A stretch of 64,000 nucleotides of DNA from Homoserinimonas sp044769865 (GTDB taxonomy: Bacteria > Actinomycetota > Actinomycetes > Actinomycetales > Microbacteriaceae): positions 62,001 to 126,000 of the forward strand of contig NZ_JBIZWA010000002.1 in assembly GCF_044769865.1 (NCBI RefSeq). Direction: 5' to 3'. Below, piece after piece: positions 8,771 to 16,112 of this stretch. The notes under the pieces are model-generated. The model saw nothing but the letters and a program-made list of their open reading frames with translations. It did not search any database and had not been told where the DNA came from. The first letter of the stretch is position 1. Each line of letters starts with the position of its first letter. The translations under genes were made by a program, and so were the position numbers.

Positions 8771-9702
8771 GAAGCTGCCACGTCAGCGTCGCTCGTGTCC
8801 GCTGCCTCCGCCTCATCCGAGGGCTCAGAAGCCTGATCGTGGGTGCGGGCGAGTTCGCCGACCACAATGGTGCGGAGACCCAGCACCACATCGCTGAGTG
8901 CGGGCCGATCCTCTGGCTTGCGTGCTGTCATGGCGGCCAGCAGTGTGCGCCACTCCTCAGGCAGGTCTTTCGGCACGTCGGGATCCCGCATGAGTCGTGC
9001 AACCGCGGAGGGGATTGAGTCTCCGGGGAAGGCACGAACGCCCGTGAGGCATTCCAGCAGAACAAGTCCGAGCGAGTACACGTCGCTGGGCGGCCCGAGT
9101 TCGTCACCACTCGCCTGCTCGGGGCTCAGGTAGGGTGCGGTGCCCGTTGCGGTCCCGGGAGTCGCGATCTCGGGGCGGCCGTCGCTCTTTGCGATCCCGA
9201 AGTCGATGAGCTTGGCGTAGGTGCGCGTGTCGGTGCTGGCGTAGGTCACGAGCAGGATGTTGGCCGGCTTGATGTCGCGATGCACGACGTTGCGCTCGGC
9301 AAGGTAGTTCAGGGCGCTGGCGATGTCGTAGCCGATGAGCGCGGCCTCGAGGGAGTCGAGCTTGCCGCGTCGCAAGCGCTCATGGAGGTTGCCACCCCGG
9401 AGGAGTTCCATCACAAGGAAGATCGTGGGCGTGTCAGGGTGCGGCAGGTAGACGCCGGCGTCGAGCACGGTCACAAGACCGGGGTGGTTGAGTCCTGCGA
9501 TCGTGCGGATCTCGGCTTCTTGTCGATCGATCTCGGCCTGGTCGAGTGCGGCCGATCGATAGACCTTGATGGCAACCTCACGGCCGAGCAGCATGTCTCG
9601 CGAGCGATGCACCGAGGCCATCCCTCCGACGCCGAGCGCCGGACCCAGGCGATAGCGACCGCCCAGCAGTACGGCGCTGTCGTGTGCAGCGTCGTGACTC
9701 AT
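8767..9702 (-). CDS. Soluble Ser/Thr protein kinase (Hanks type)
   Basis: The 311-residue protein is almost entirely a Hanks-type kinase domain: glycine loop GVGGMASV, Lys46 in VAIKVY, catalytic HRDIKPANIL (Asp143), DFGIAKS (Asp167) and PYLSPEQ in the activation segment. Unlike PknB-type kinases there is no transmembrane helix and no PASTA region; it ends in a short acidic tail. It therefore probably acts in the cytoplasm on a diffusible or complex-bound signal. A TAGCCT hexamer at 9709-9714 sits 6 nt before the ATG, which suggests a leaderless transcript shared with the downstream hydrolase. Confidence 0.92.
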   Translation of the reverse strand: MSHDAAHDSAVLLGGRYRLGPALGVGGMASVHRSRDMLLGREVAIKVYRSAALDQAEIDRQEAEIRTIAGLNHPGLVTVLDAGVYLPHPDTPTIFLVMELLRGGNLHERLRRGKLDSLEAALIGYDIASALNYLAERNVVHRDIKPANILLVTYASTDTRTYAKLIDFGIAKSDGRPEIATPGTATGTAPYLSPEQASGDELGPPSDVYSLGLVLLECLTGVRAFPGDSIPSAVARLMRDPDVPKDLPEEWRTLLAAMTARKPEDRPALSDVVLGLRTIVVGELARTHDQASEPSDEAEAADTSDADVAAS

Positions 9703-9776
9703 GGACGCAGGCTAACCCCGCGCCTCACGCTCCTGCATCGGCCGATATCGTTTCGTGATAATTGCGGAGCCGCGGC

Positions 9777-9989
9777 TCAGTTGCGGCGTGCCCTGCGCTC
9801 GATCTCCACCGTCGTGATGGCCCCGACTGCGGCAATGCCGAAGCACGCGAGTCCGACCCAGGCCGAGACGAGGCCAGGGTCACGGAGAAGCAGACCAGCG
9901 AAGAGCATGGCGAGCACGATTGAAACGGATGCGACGGCCCACGCAGCGAGGGTGCGGAAGTTGGAGCGGCGGTCTGGTGATGTGCTCAT
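9777..9989 (-). CDS. Small two-helix membrane protein
   Basis: Seventy residues with two hydrophobic segments (about residues 14-34 and 40-61) separated by a short polar turn, a basic N-terminal lead and a basic tail ending RRARRN. No family recognised. It lies between the kinase and the luciferase-like oxidoreductase and diverges from the latter. Coding is supported by its GC-rich codon pattern and clean membrane topology rather than by a known motif. Confidence 0.6.
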   Translation of the reverse strand: MSTSPDRRSNFRTLAAWAVASVSIVLAMLFAGLLLRDPGLVSAWVGLACFGIAAVGAITTVEIERRARRN

Positions 9990-10035
9990 GAATCCATTGT
10001 CGTCGGAGCTGAAAGGGAATACGCCGGGTGGTGTG

Positions 10036-10069
10036 CGAGTTCAGTGTATATGTCAACGTATGAAACTCG
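10036..10069 (+). promoter_or_regulatory. Nested palindromes upstream of the luciferase-like gene (candidate operator)
   Basis: Outer arms CGAGTT (10036-10041) and AACTCG (10064-10069) are exact inverted copies. Between them ATATGTCAACGTAT (10048-10061) is itself a palindrome with one mismatched pair. The stretch is AT-rich against its surroundings and lies 22 bp before the downstream start. Which regulator binds, if any, cannot be told. Confidence 0.45.
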
Positions 10070-10091
10070 ATGAAAAAGATTGCAGGGTCTC

Positions 10092-11132
10092 GTGAGCGCG
10101 CAGATTGAACTAGGACTCGACACCTTCGGAGATGTCATGGCTGATGCAGACGGTGGAGCGCTGTCGCATGCCGAAAGCATTCGCAATATCGTCGAGCAGG
10201 CAGTGCTGGCAGACGAGCTCGGTGTCGACTTCATCGGCATCGGCGAGCACCACCGCAGCGACTTTGCCGTGTCTGCTCCCGAAGTCGTGCTCGCGGGCAT
10301 CGCGACGCGCACCTCACGCATCAAGCTCGGCTCCGCCGTGACGGTGCTCAGTTCAGACGATCCCGTTCGCGTGTTCGAACGCTTCAGCACGGTCGACGCA
10401 CTGTCGAATGGGCGCGCCGAAGTCATCATCGGTCGGGGATCCTTCACAGAGTCGTTCCCGCTCTTTGGGTTTGACATGGGGGACTACCAGCAGCTCTTCG
10501 AGGAGAAGATCGAACTCTTCAGCGAGCTCATCAAGAACGACGCGGTGACCTGGTCGGGCACCATGCGTTCGCCGCTTGCCGAGCAACACGTCTATCCGAA
10601 GCTCGAGAGTGGCACGCTCAAGACCTGGGTCGGCGTCGGCGGCAGCCCCGAGTCGGTCGTGCGCGCCGCCCACTATGGCCTGCCGCTCATGCTCGCAATC
10701 ATCGGCGGCGATCCCCTCCGCTTCGCCCCATACGCCGATCTCTACAAGCGCGCGCTCGCCCAGTTCGAACGGGAAGAGTTGCCGATCGGCGCTCACTCGC
10801 CCGGGCATGTCGCCGCGAGCGACGAGCAGGCCGCCGAGGAGCTGTTCCCGCACTTCAAGGCGAATCGCGACAACATCGGCCGGGAGCGCGGGTGGCCGCC
10901 CATGACGCGCGCGGAGTACGAGCAAGAGATCGCCCAGGGCGCTCTCTTCGTCGGCTCTCCAGAGACCGTCGCGCACAAGATCGTGCGGACGGTGCGTGGG
11001 CTCGGCCTCTCCCGTTTCGATCTGAAGTACGCCAATGGCACGATGCCCCACGCGCAGTTGATGTCGTCAATCGGGCTCTACGGTCGCGAGGTCGTGCCCC
11101 GCGTGCGGGAGCTGCTCGCGGCAGAAGCGTGA
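10092..11132 (+). CDS. LLM-class flavin-dependent oxidoreductase (luciferase-like)
   Basis: The 346-residue protein begins with IELGLDTFGDV and has the luciferase-like (beta/alpha)8 pattern: FIGIGEHHRSDFAVSAPEVVLAGIA, IKLGSAVTVLSSDDPVRVFE and VIIGRGSFTESFPLFGFD. Members reduce or oxygenate substrates with FMN or F420; the substrate here is unknown. I chose GTG 10092, which follows AGGG, because the family usually begins near the ELGLDTFG motif; a TTG at 10080 is also in frame. The upstream nested palindrome suggests regulated expression. Confidence 0.88.
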   Translation: MSAQIELGLDTFGDVMADADGGALSHAESIRNIVEQAVLADELGVDFIGIGEHHRSDFAVSAPEVVLAGIATRTSRIKLGSAVTVLSSDDPVRVFERFSTVDALSNGRAEVIIGRGSFTESFPLFGFDMGDYQQLFEEKIELFSELIKNDAVTWSGTMRSPLAEQHVYPKLESGTLKTWVGVGGSPESVVRAAHYGLPLMLAIIGGDPLRFAPYADLYKRALAQFEREELPIGAHSPGHVAASDEQAAEELFPHFKANRDNIGRERGWPPMTRAEYEQEIAQGALFVGSPETVAHKIVRTVRGLGLSRFDLKYANGTMPHAQLMSSIGLYGREVVPRVRELLAAEA

Positions 11133-11133
11133 G

Positions 11134-11487
11134 TTAGCCCTTGTCCACGACGCAGAAGCGGTTGCCGTCTGGGTCCTCGAGCACGACGTAGTCCGCGTCA
11201 TCCTCGTACTCCCAGTCGTGCACCTCGTGCGCGCCCAGGGCGAGGAGCCGCGCGACCTCTGCCTGCTGGTCGGCCGCGTAGAGGTCGAGGTGGTGCCGAC
11301 GGTGCGTCCGGGCATCCGATGTCACCTGCATGAGCGAGATGGGCACGCCGACGCCATTGCGGGGGATGAGTGTGGCCCAGTCCACCTCGGGCTGCTCGCG
11401 CGTCTGATAGTCGAGCGCGGTGCACCAGAACTCGACGGCAGTGGGGATGTCGCGGACTCCCAACACGACGGACCCGATCGTCAGCAT
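11134..11487 (-). CDS. VOC (glyoxalase/bleomycin-resistance fold) protein
   Basis: The 117-residue protein holds one pair of beta-alpha-beta-beta-beta modules of the vicinal oxygen chelate fold, beginning GSVVLGVRDIPTAVEFWCTALDY and ending with the typical LEDPDGNRFCVVDKG. Probable metal-dependent small-molecule enzyme or binding protein; the ligand is unknown. It converges with the luciferase-like gene with one base between the stops. Confidence 0.85.
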   Translation of the reverse strand: MLTIGSVVLGVRDIPTAVEFWCTALDYQTREQPEVDWATLIPRNGVGVPISLMQVTSDARTHRRHHLDLYAADQQAEVARLLALGAHEVHDWEYEDDADYVVLEDPDGNRFCVVDKG

Positions 11488-11583
11488 GCCGCCAGTATGC
11501 GCTGCGGCTGCTTCGCATTCAAGGGATTAGCCCAGCGCTGATAACTCGGAGATAGAAGCTCTGCGGTGATGTTGTAGGCGACC

Positions 11584-12363
11584 TCACGTGAGTTGCAGCA
11601 GTACCGCGACGGCGAGCACAACGCCCCAGCTGGCGAAACTTCCGACGAGGAAATACTCGGCCTTTGCACCGTGAGCGGTGTCTTTCGAGATCTCCGGGAA
11701 TCGGATGATGCCCTTTGCCGCAACGAGCGCTGCGAGCGCCGTGAACTGGCCAGCCAGGATGAGGGCGAAGAGAAACACCCGCTCGAAGGGGCCGAGGATG
11801 CGCCCGCCCTTGAGTGGGAGTTCGGCCGTCGGGGCAGGGCTCACGGCGGGCTGCGACCGGGAGAACCAGGAGCGGCGAGTTGGTGGGGCCGGAAGCGGCG
11901 AGGTGGACGTTGCGCGAGGCACCGCTGCCAGGATGAGCCGCACGATGATGTTCGATGTCTCGAGCAACAGCAGCACGCTGGCGGCCGCGAGAACGAAGGT
12001 CTCGAAGCCGATCTCTCCAGCGACCTCGTAGGGGAGGTTCCGGTACCAGGCCGCGATCGCCCCCTTGTGATCCGCTTGCACGACGGGAAAGGCCCACGCC
12101 GCGACTGTCGCGGCGCCAAGTATCGCGAGCTTGAGGTAGCTGCTCTGGCCGCTCGATGGCAGCGCGGTGGAGGCGACCCAGGCCAGCATGACGCCGATGA
12201 CTGCGAGGCTCCATGCAAGTGGGATGCCGAGGCCCAGGGCCACGAGCACGGCGGCGATTGCGCCCGCGGCAGCGCCCACGAGCGGCCCGGCCGGCTTACG
12301 GAAGCGCTCGCGCGCGATGTCGGCCACGCCGACAGAGACGAACAGCAGGGCAATGAGCATCAC
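11584..12363 (-). CDS. Polytopic membrane protein encoded with SatD
   Basis: About 259 residues with some seven hydrophobic segments, starting at the N-terminus (MLIALLFVSVGVADI), with a proline-rich cytoplasmic loop (about residues 155-175) before the last helices. I do not recognise a named family. The GTG at 12363 (or ATG 12360) overlaps the SatD stop codon, so the two proteins are made together; the Streptococcus sat locus also pairs SatD with a membrane protein, but relatedness is not shown here. The 96 bases after it (11488-11583) hold no feature I can support. Confidence 0.8.
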   Translation of the reverse strand: MMLIALLFVSVGVADIARERFRKPAGPLVGAAAGAIAAVLVALGLGIPLAWSLAVIGVMLAWVASTALPSSGQSSYLKLAILGAATVAAWAFPVVQADHKGAIAAWYRNLPYEVAGEIGFETFVLAAASVLLLLETSNIIVRLILAAVPRATSTSPLPAPPTRRSWFSRSQPAVSPAPTAELPLKGGRILGPFERVFLFALILAGQFTALAALVAAKGIIRFPEISKDTAHGAKAEYFLVGSFASWGVVLAVAVLLQLT

Positions 12364-13025
12364 GGACGACCTCCTGCGACAAGCGTCTCACCGGCGAGCA
12401 CTGCAGCCGCGCCACTGCGGCGGAGATTCTGCGATACGGCCGACTGGGTGATGCCCTCGTCGTCGGCGAGTTGCGTCTGGGTCCGGCCCAAAAGCTGCCC
12501 CAGCAGCAGGCGGCGTTCCCTCGCAGACATCGACGTGACGAGGTGGTCCCGGGTCACGAGGTAGGCGTTGACGATGGCATCTGACGCCGGCGCGGTCGCA
12601 TCGAGCGGGGCATCCGTCGCGCTTCGATACCAGGTGCGCAGGAAGGGCTGTCGAGAGTACTCGCGTTCGCGGGCCTCGGAGACGGCCTCGCGCGCTGACC
12701 ACCACGCGGAGCCGTCCTGAAGCCTGCCGACGGCACCCTTGCCGATCGAGCGGAGCTCGCCATGGCCGAGCCCGAAGCGGCAGTCGACTCCCTCCGGGAG
12801 TGCGAGGCGAGCAAGGAGCGTGAGCCGTACGGCACCAGCGAGGTCGCGGTGGATCGCCTGGAACTCGTCGCCGACGGTCGCATGGAGGGGCTCGATGTGT
12901 TCCAATTCCGCGGACGCGCGGGCGAAGGCGGTCTCGACAGCGTCTTGCAGCGCCCGTCGGTCGGGGTGGCTGCGCGACCGCGAGACGTCAGCGATGATCG
13001 CTATGGCTCGTTCCGGAAGCTCCAT
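12360..13025 (-). CDS. SatD-family protein with C-terminal helix-turn-helix
   Basis: The 221-residue protein opens with ERAIAIIADVSRSRSHPDR and contains ATVGDEFQAI and FGLGHGEL, the pattern of the SatD family named after the Streptococcus mutans acid-adaptation locus. The last 70 residues (ERRLLLGQLLGRTQTQLADDEG to ITQSAVSQNLRRSG) form a helix-turn-helix resembling sigma region 4 or MarR-type readers, so it could bind DNA. TATGCT on the coding strand (13032-13037) sits 6 nt before the ATG, and two palindromes flank this promoter, suggesting autoregulation. Function is unknown; family call is by motif memory. Confidence 0.78.
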   Translation of the reverse strand: MELPERAIAIIADVSRSRSHPDRRALQDAVETAFARASAELEHIEPLHATVGDEFQAIHRDLAGAVRLTLLARLALPEGVDCRFGLGHGELRSIGKGAVGRLQDGSAWWSAREAVSEAREREYSRQPFLRTWYRSATDAPLDATAPASDAIVNAYLVTRDHLVTSMSARERRLLLGQLLGRTQTQLADDEGITQSAVSQNLRRSGAAAVLAGETLVAGGRP

Positions 13026-13028
13026 GGC

Positions 13029-13073
13029 ATAAGCATAGAGCTAATTCTCGGCGAATATAAGGTTTGAGCTTAT
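13029..13073 (-). promoter_or_regulatory. Two 17-bp palindromes in the satD promoter (candidate operators)
   Basis: Site A (13029-13045) and site B (13057-13073) both fit ATAAG-S-N5-GCTWAT, each with one mismatched arm base, and are 28 bp apart centre to centre, close to the same face of the helix. Site A covers the predicted -10 and ends 3 bp before the SatD start; site B reaches the stop codon of the upstream NYN gene. Confidence 0.55.
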
Positions 13074-14072
13074 TTAGTCGTTCGCGTCCTCGTCATCCTT
13101 GCCGCGAAGGCGAAGCAGGCGCATTTGGCCGTCCTGCTTCACCTGCACGATGTTCCCGCGCGAGGTCAGGAACTCGGTGAAGCTCTTGTAGCCCAGCGCA
13201 GACTCCTGGAACGACGGGTCCATCCGCAACATCTGGTTCTTCACCGAGGAGCTCACGAGCCAATCAGCATCGTCCTTCGCGTGGCCGAGCCTGAGCGCGC
13301 GAGTCAGGAGGGCGGATGCTGCCTGCTGTGCTGCCTGCTTGGCACGCTTGCTGGGCGCAGACGGGGTCGTGCTGTCCGAGGAGGCCTTGGGGTTGGCGCG
13401 TCGGCGAGCGCGACCGTTGCCGGACGCATCGGCAGGGGCGGTGGCATCCGTCGTCTTCGGGTCCGGCTCCGGCGCCTCCACCTCGACTGGCTCATCGTCA
13501 CTGATACCGGGGAGTGCGTCGTAGTCGGCGAACTCGTCGCAGGCGGCGGCGAGGAACTTGCTCGTTGAACCGGCGACTCCGATGCCGACGACGTAGCGCC
13601 CCAGTCGCGCCGCGCGCTGGGCGAGAGGGATGTAGTCGCTGTCGCCCGCCACAATCACGACATGGGTGAGATCTGGAAGGCGGAAGAGATCTTCGACGAC
13701 ATCGACCGCGAGGCGGATGTCAGCACCGTTCTTCATCGACTTGACGGCGGGAAACAGCTGCACAAGATCGACCGCACGCTCCATGAGCTGGCCCTTGTAG
13801 CTGGCGTTGACCTCGATCGACCAGTCTGCGTAGGCGCGGCTGATGACGATCGAGCCGAAGGATGACGCGTAGTCGAGCACCGCGCCGATGTCGACGGTCG
13901 CGCGCTCGAGTCGTGCTGCGAGATCTCGGTCGTCGCGAACGCTGTCGGCCGTGATGCTGCGGATCTGCTCCTTGATGAAGTGCCCGCGACCGTGGATCTG
14001 GTCATAACGGCTGATGACGATGTTGTCGAAGTCGATGTAGACGGCGACGCGTCCCTCTGTCGTTTCAGGCAT
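13074..14072 (-). CDS. NYN-domain nuclease-like protein with C-terminal OST-HTH/LOTUS domain
   Basis: The 332-residue protein starts RVAVYIDFDN and carries acidic residues in NGADIRLAVDV and VAGDSDYIPLA, the metal-site pattern of NYN (PIN-like, LabA/MARF1) ribonuclease domains, about residues 8-185. A low-complexity charged Ala/Pro linker (about 190-245) leads to a C-terminal OST-HTH/LOTUS-like domain (ALGYKSFTEFLTSRGNIVQVKQDGQMRLL), which in other proteins binds RNA. It probably acts on RNA in the cytoplasm. Start chosen at ATG 14072 because the conserved domain begins eight residues later; the longer reading frame upstream is not conserved-looking. Confidence 0.87.
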   Translation of the reverse strand: MPETTEGRVAVYIDFDNIVISRYDQIHGRGHFIKEQIRSITADSVRDDRDLAARLERATVDIGAVLDYASSFGSIVISRAYADWSIEVNASYKGQLMERAVDLVQLFPAVKSMKNGADIRLAVDVVEDLFRLPDLTHVVIVAGDSDYIPLAQRAARLGRYVVGIGVAGSTSKFLAAACDEFADYDALPGISDDEPVEVEAPEPDPKTTDATAPADASGNGRARRRANPKASSDSTTPSAPSKRAKQAAQQAASALLTRALRLGHAKDDADWLVSSSVKNQMLRMDPSFQESALGYKSFTEFLTSRGNIVQVKQDGQMRLLRLRGKDDEDAND

Positions 14073-14155
14073 ATGCACAGTCTGCTGCCTCCGGCTGAGA
14101 GACGGAACCACGCGGGCGCTGGGCCTGCGGGCACGCGAGGGCTATCGTCGTCGCC

Positions 14156-14491
14156 ATGACGAACATCGTGGAGAAACTTTCGGAGCGCGTCACCTCGTCG
14201 CTGGGCGCCAAGGTCAACTACGGAGAGAAGGTGCAGATCGGCGGAGTCGACGCGGTGCCCGTCTCCCTCGTCACCTTCGGGTTCGGAGGTGGGTCTGGGG
14301 GCGATGACAGCGCCGAGCAGGGCGAGGGCGGCGGTGGCGGGGGTGCGAGCATTCCCCTCGGCATGTTCGTGCCGGGGCCCAACGGCCCGCGATTCGCTCC
14401 AGCACTCATACCGCTCCTGGCGGTCTCGATCCCGCTCACCTGGGTTGCAGGAAAGGCGCTGAGCCGAGTCATCCGCGCGCTCAAAAAGTAG
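14156..14491 (+). CDS. GerW/YtfJ-like small protein
   Basis: The 111-residue protein resembles the GerW (YtfJ) family of Bacillus sporulation proteins: a short N-terminal helix, YGEKVQIGGVDAVPVSLVTFGFGGGSG, then a run of glycines and a hydrophobic C-terminus (about residues 82-104). In a non-sporulating actinobacterium its role is unknown. TATCGT at 14143-14148 lies 7 nt before the ATG. It diverges from the NYN gene, leaving 83 bp between the two starts. Confidence 0.75.
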   Translation: MTNIVEKLSERVTSSLGAKVNYGEKVQIGGVDAVPVSLVTFGFGGGSGGDDSAEQGEGGGGGGASIPLGMFVPGPNGPRFAPALIPLLAVSIPLTWVAGKALSRVIRALKK

Positions 14492-14493
14492 GG

Positions 14494-14997
14494 TCAGCCG
14501 CGGTCGACGGTGACCAACTCGACGTCGTGCACCTCACCGTCGGAAGCGACCGCCGTCATCATGGTGCACTGCGGCTGCCTGCGTCGATCGGTCGGCGACC
14601 CGGGGTTGAGCAGGCGCAGCCCCCGCGGTGTCGTCGTGTCCCACGGGATGTGGCTGTGCCCGAAGACGAGCACATCGGTGTCGGGGAACGCCGCCTCGCA
14701 GCGTTTCTCGCGACCCTGCGCGGCGCCCGTCTCGTGCACGACCGAGAAACGGATGCCCCCGATCGTCTCGTGCGCAACCTCCGGCAGTCGACGCCTGAGT
14801 TCCTCGCCATCATTGTTGCCCCACACCCCGATCAGGCGCGTCGCGCGCGCCTCCAGCTCGTCGAGCACGGATGCCTCGACCCAGTCGCCCGCGTGGATCA
14901 CGACGTCAGCGCCATCCACCGCGCGCCATACCTGCTCGGGGATGCGCAAAGCGCGTTTCGGCACGTGCGTATCGGCGATCAGGAGAAGTCTTGTCAT
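14494..14997 (-). CDS. Metallophosphoesterase, YfcE/MJ0936 type
   Basis: The 167-residue protein has all the blocks of calcineurin-like phosphoesterases: LLIADTHV (metal-binding Asp and His), HAGDWVE, GNND, VVHETG and FGHSHIPW. Members of this small subgroup hydrolyse phosphodiesters in vitro and have no agreed physiological substrate. Its ATG overlaps the nnrE stop by 4 nt, so it is the second gene of an nnrE operon. Confidence 0.9.
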   Translation of the reverse strand: MTRLLLIADTHVPKRALRIPEQVWRAVDGADVVIHAGDWVEASVLDELEARATRLIGVWGNNDGEELRRRLPEVAHETIGGIRFSVVHETGAAQGREKRCEAAFPDTDVLVFGHSHIPWDTTTPRGLRLLNPGSPTDRRRQPQCTMMTAVASDGEVHDVELVTVDRG

Positions 14998-15677
14998 GCC
15001 GTCTCCGCCTCCGCGAGCTCGTAGTGCGCCGCGGGCTCCATCTTCGCGAGCTCCGCGCCGATGCCGATATCGACCACGACGATGCGGCCCGCATACGCGC
15101 GCGCCGGTGGCCGCAGCAGCCCGACCTTCATGGCGCCGAAGGTGACCGTGAGGTCGGCGGGCAGCACGGCGGGTGCTGGCACAGTGCCGTCGTCGGGGTC
15201 GACGCCGCTCGGCAGGTCGACGGCGACGACGAGCGGATGCTTCGGCTCGCGTATGACCGGCAACACCGACTCCACGATGGCGCGGGCGGCCCCGCGCAGG
15301 GCGGGGTCTCCCGCGGAACCGGTGCCCACGATCCCGTCGACGAGCACGTCGCAGGAGCGGGCGAGGCGAGCCGAAGCATCCGCGTCTTCGACCGTCGCCC
15401 CTGCGCCGACGGCCGCGCTCAGGCCCTCCTCGTGGAGCCGCGTCGAGGTGGGCAGGATGTGCACTCGGTGGCCCGTGCGGGCCAGTTCGGCGCCCGCCAG
15501 GAGCGCGTCGCCGCCGTTGTTGCCGGCGCCGACGAGCAACAGGACGCTTCCCTGCTGCGGCAACAGCCTCGCCACTTCCTCGGCGAGCGCGGCGGCGGCC
15601 CGCGCCATGAGCGGGACTCCGGCGGCGAGGAAGGGAGCCTCGGCATCGTGCACCTGGGAGGCGAGGTAGGCGTGCAT
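14994..15677 (-). CDS. nnrE: NAD(P)H-hydrate epimerase, stand-alone YjeF_N domain
   Basis: The 227-residue protein covers only the N-terminal epimerase domain of the NAD(P)HX repair system, which converts R-NAD(P)HX to the S form for the ATP- or ADP-dependent dehydratase. The signature VGAGNNGGDALLAGAELA binds the pyrophosphate, and VAVDLPSGVDPDDG and TVTFGAMKVGLL follow as usual. The dehydratase domain that is fused in E. coli is absent here and must lie elsewhere. TAAGGT at 15685-15690 sits 7 nt before the ATG. Confidence 0.9.
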   Translation of the reverse strand: MHAYLASQVHDAEAPFLAAGVPLMARAAAALAEEVARLLPQQGSVLLLVGAGNNGGDALLAGAELARTGHRVHILPTSTRLHEEGLSAAVGAGATVEDADASARLARSCDVLVDGIVGTGSAGDPALRGAARAIVESVLPVIREPKHPLVVAVDLPSGVDPDDGTVPAPAVLPADLTVTFGAMKVGLLRPPARAYAGRIVVVDIGIGAELAKMEPAAHYELAEAETA

Positions 15678-15684
15678 AGCAAGA

Positions 15685-15706
15685 ACCTTACGTCGGCGCG
15701 TAGCGT
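15685..15706. promoter_or_regulatory. Back-to-back -10 elements in a 36-bp divergent gap
   Basis: TAAGGT (minus strand, 15685-15690) serves nnrE and TAGCGT (plus strand, 15701-15706) serves the DUF503 gene, each 7 nt from its start codon. Any -35 elements would lie inside the opposite promoter or gene, so both probably cannot be occupied at once. Confidence 0.6.
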
Positions 15707-15713
15707 GGTCGGC

Positions 15714-16007
15714 ATGTGGATCGCGGCGGCCGAGTTCGACATCCTGCTGGGAGACGTGCGGTCCCTCAAACAGAAGCGGTCGATCGTGCGCCCCCTCGTG
15801 GCGGAACTGCGCCGCTTCGACATCAGCGTCGCCGAGGTGGGGTATCTCGACCTGCATCGCCGGGCCCTCGTGGGTGCCGCGGCGGTGTCGTCGAGCGCCG
15901 CACGCGCGCGCGAGGTGCTCGACCGTGCGGAAGACGTCGTGGCCGAGCATCCGGAGTTCGAACTGTTGAGTGTGCGCAGGACGCTGCACTCGAGCGACGA
16001 CGCGTAG
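15714..16007 (+). CDS. DUF503 (YlxP-like) family protein
   Basis: The 97-residue protein matches the YlxP-like DUF503 pattern: an N-terminal strand followed by LKQKRSIVRPLVAELRRFDISVAEV, then a second helix and a terminal strand. The fold is ferredoxin-like. In many bacteria the gene lies next to rbfA or infB, which suggests a link with ribosome assembly or initiation; here it is isolated next to nnrE. A GC hairpin follows it. Confidence 0.85.
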   Translation: MWIAAAEFDILLGDVRSLKQKRSIVRPLVAELRRFDISVAEVGYLDLHRRALVGAAAVSSSAARAREVLDRAEDVVAEHPEFELLSVRRTLHSSDDA

Positions 16008-16025
16008 CGCGACCCTGAGGCCAGA

Positions 16026-16043
16026 ATCGGGGGAGACCCCGAT
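16026..16043 (+). terminator. Hairpin after the DUF503 gene
   Basis: Seven-base arms (ATCGGGG and CCCCGAT) with a 4-nt loop, 18 bp after the stop codon; only a weak AT-rich stretch follows. Confidence 0.5.
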
Positions 16044-16112
16044 ATCGGCGTTGCCGTGCTGCGCCCTACGCTCGAGTCGCGCCCACCGGCACCAGCACCC
16101 GAAGGAGTCACC

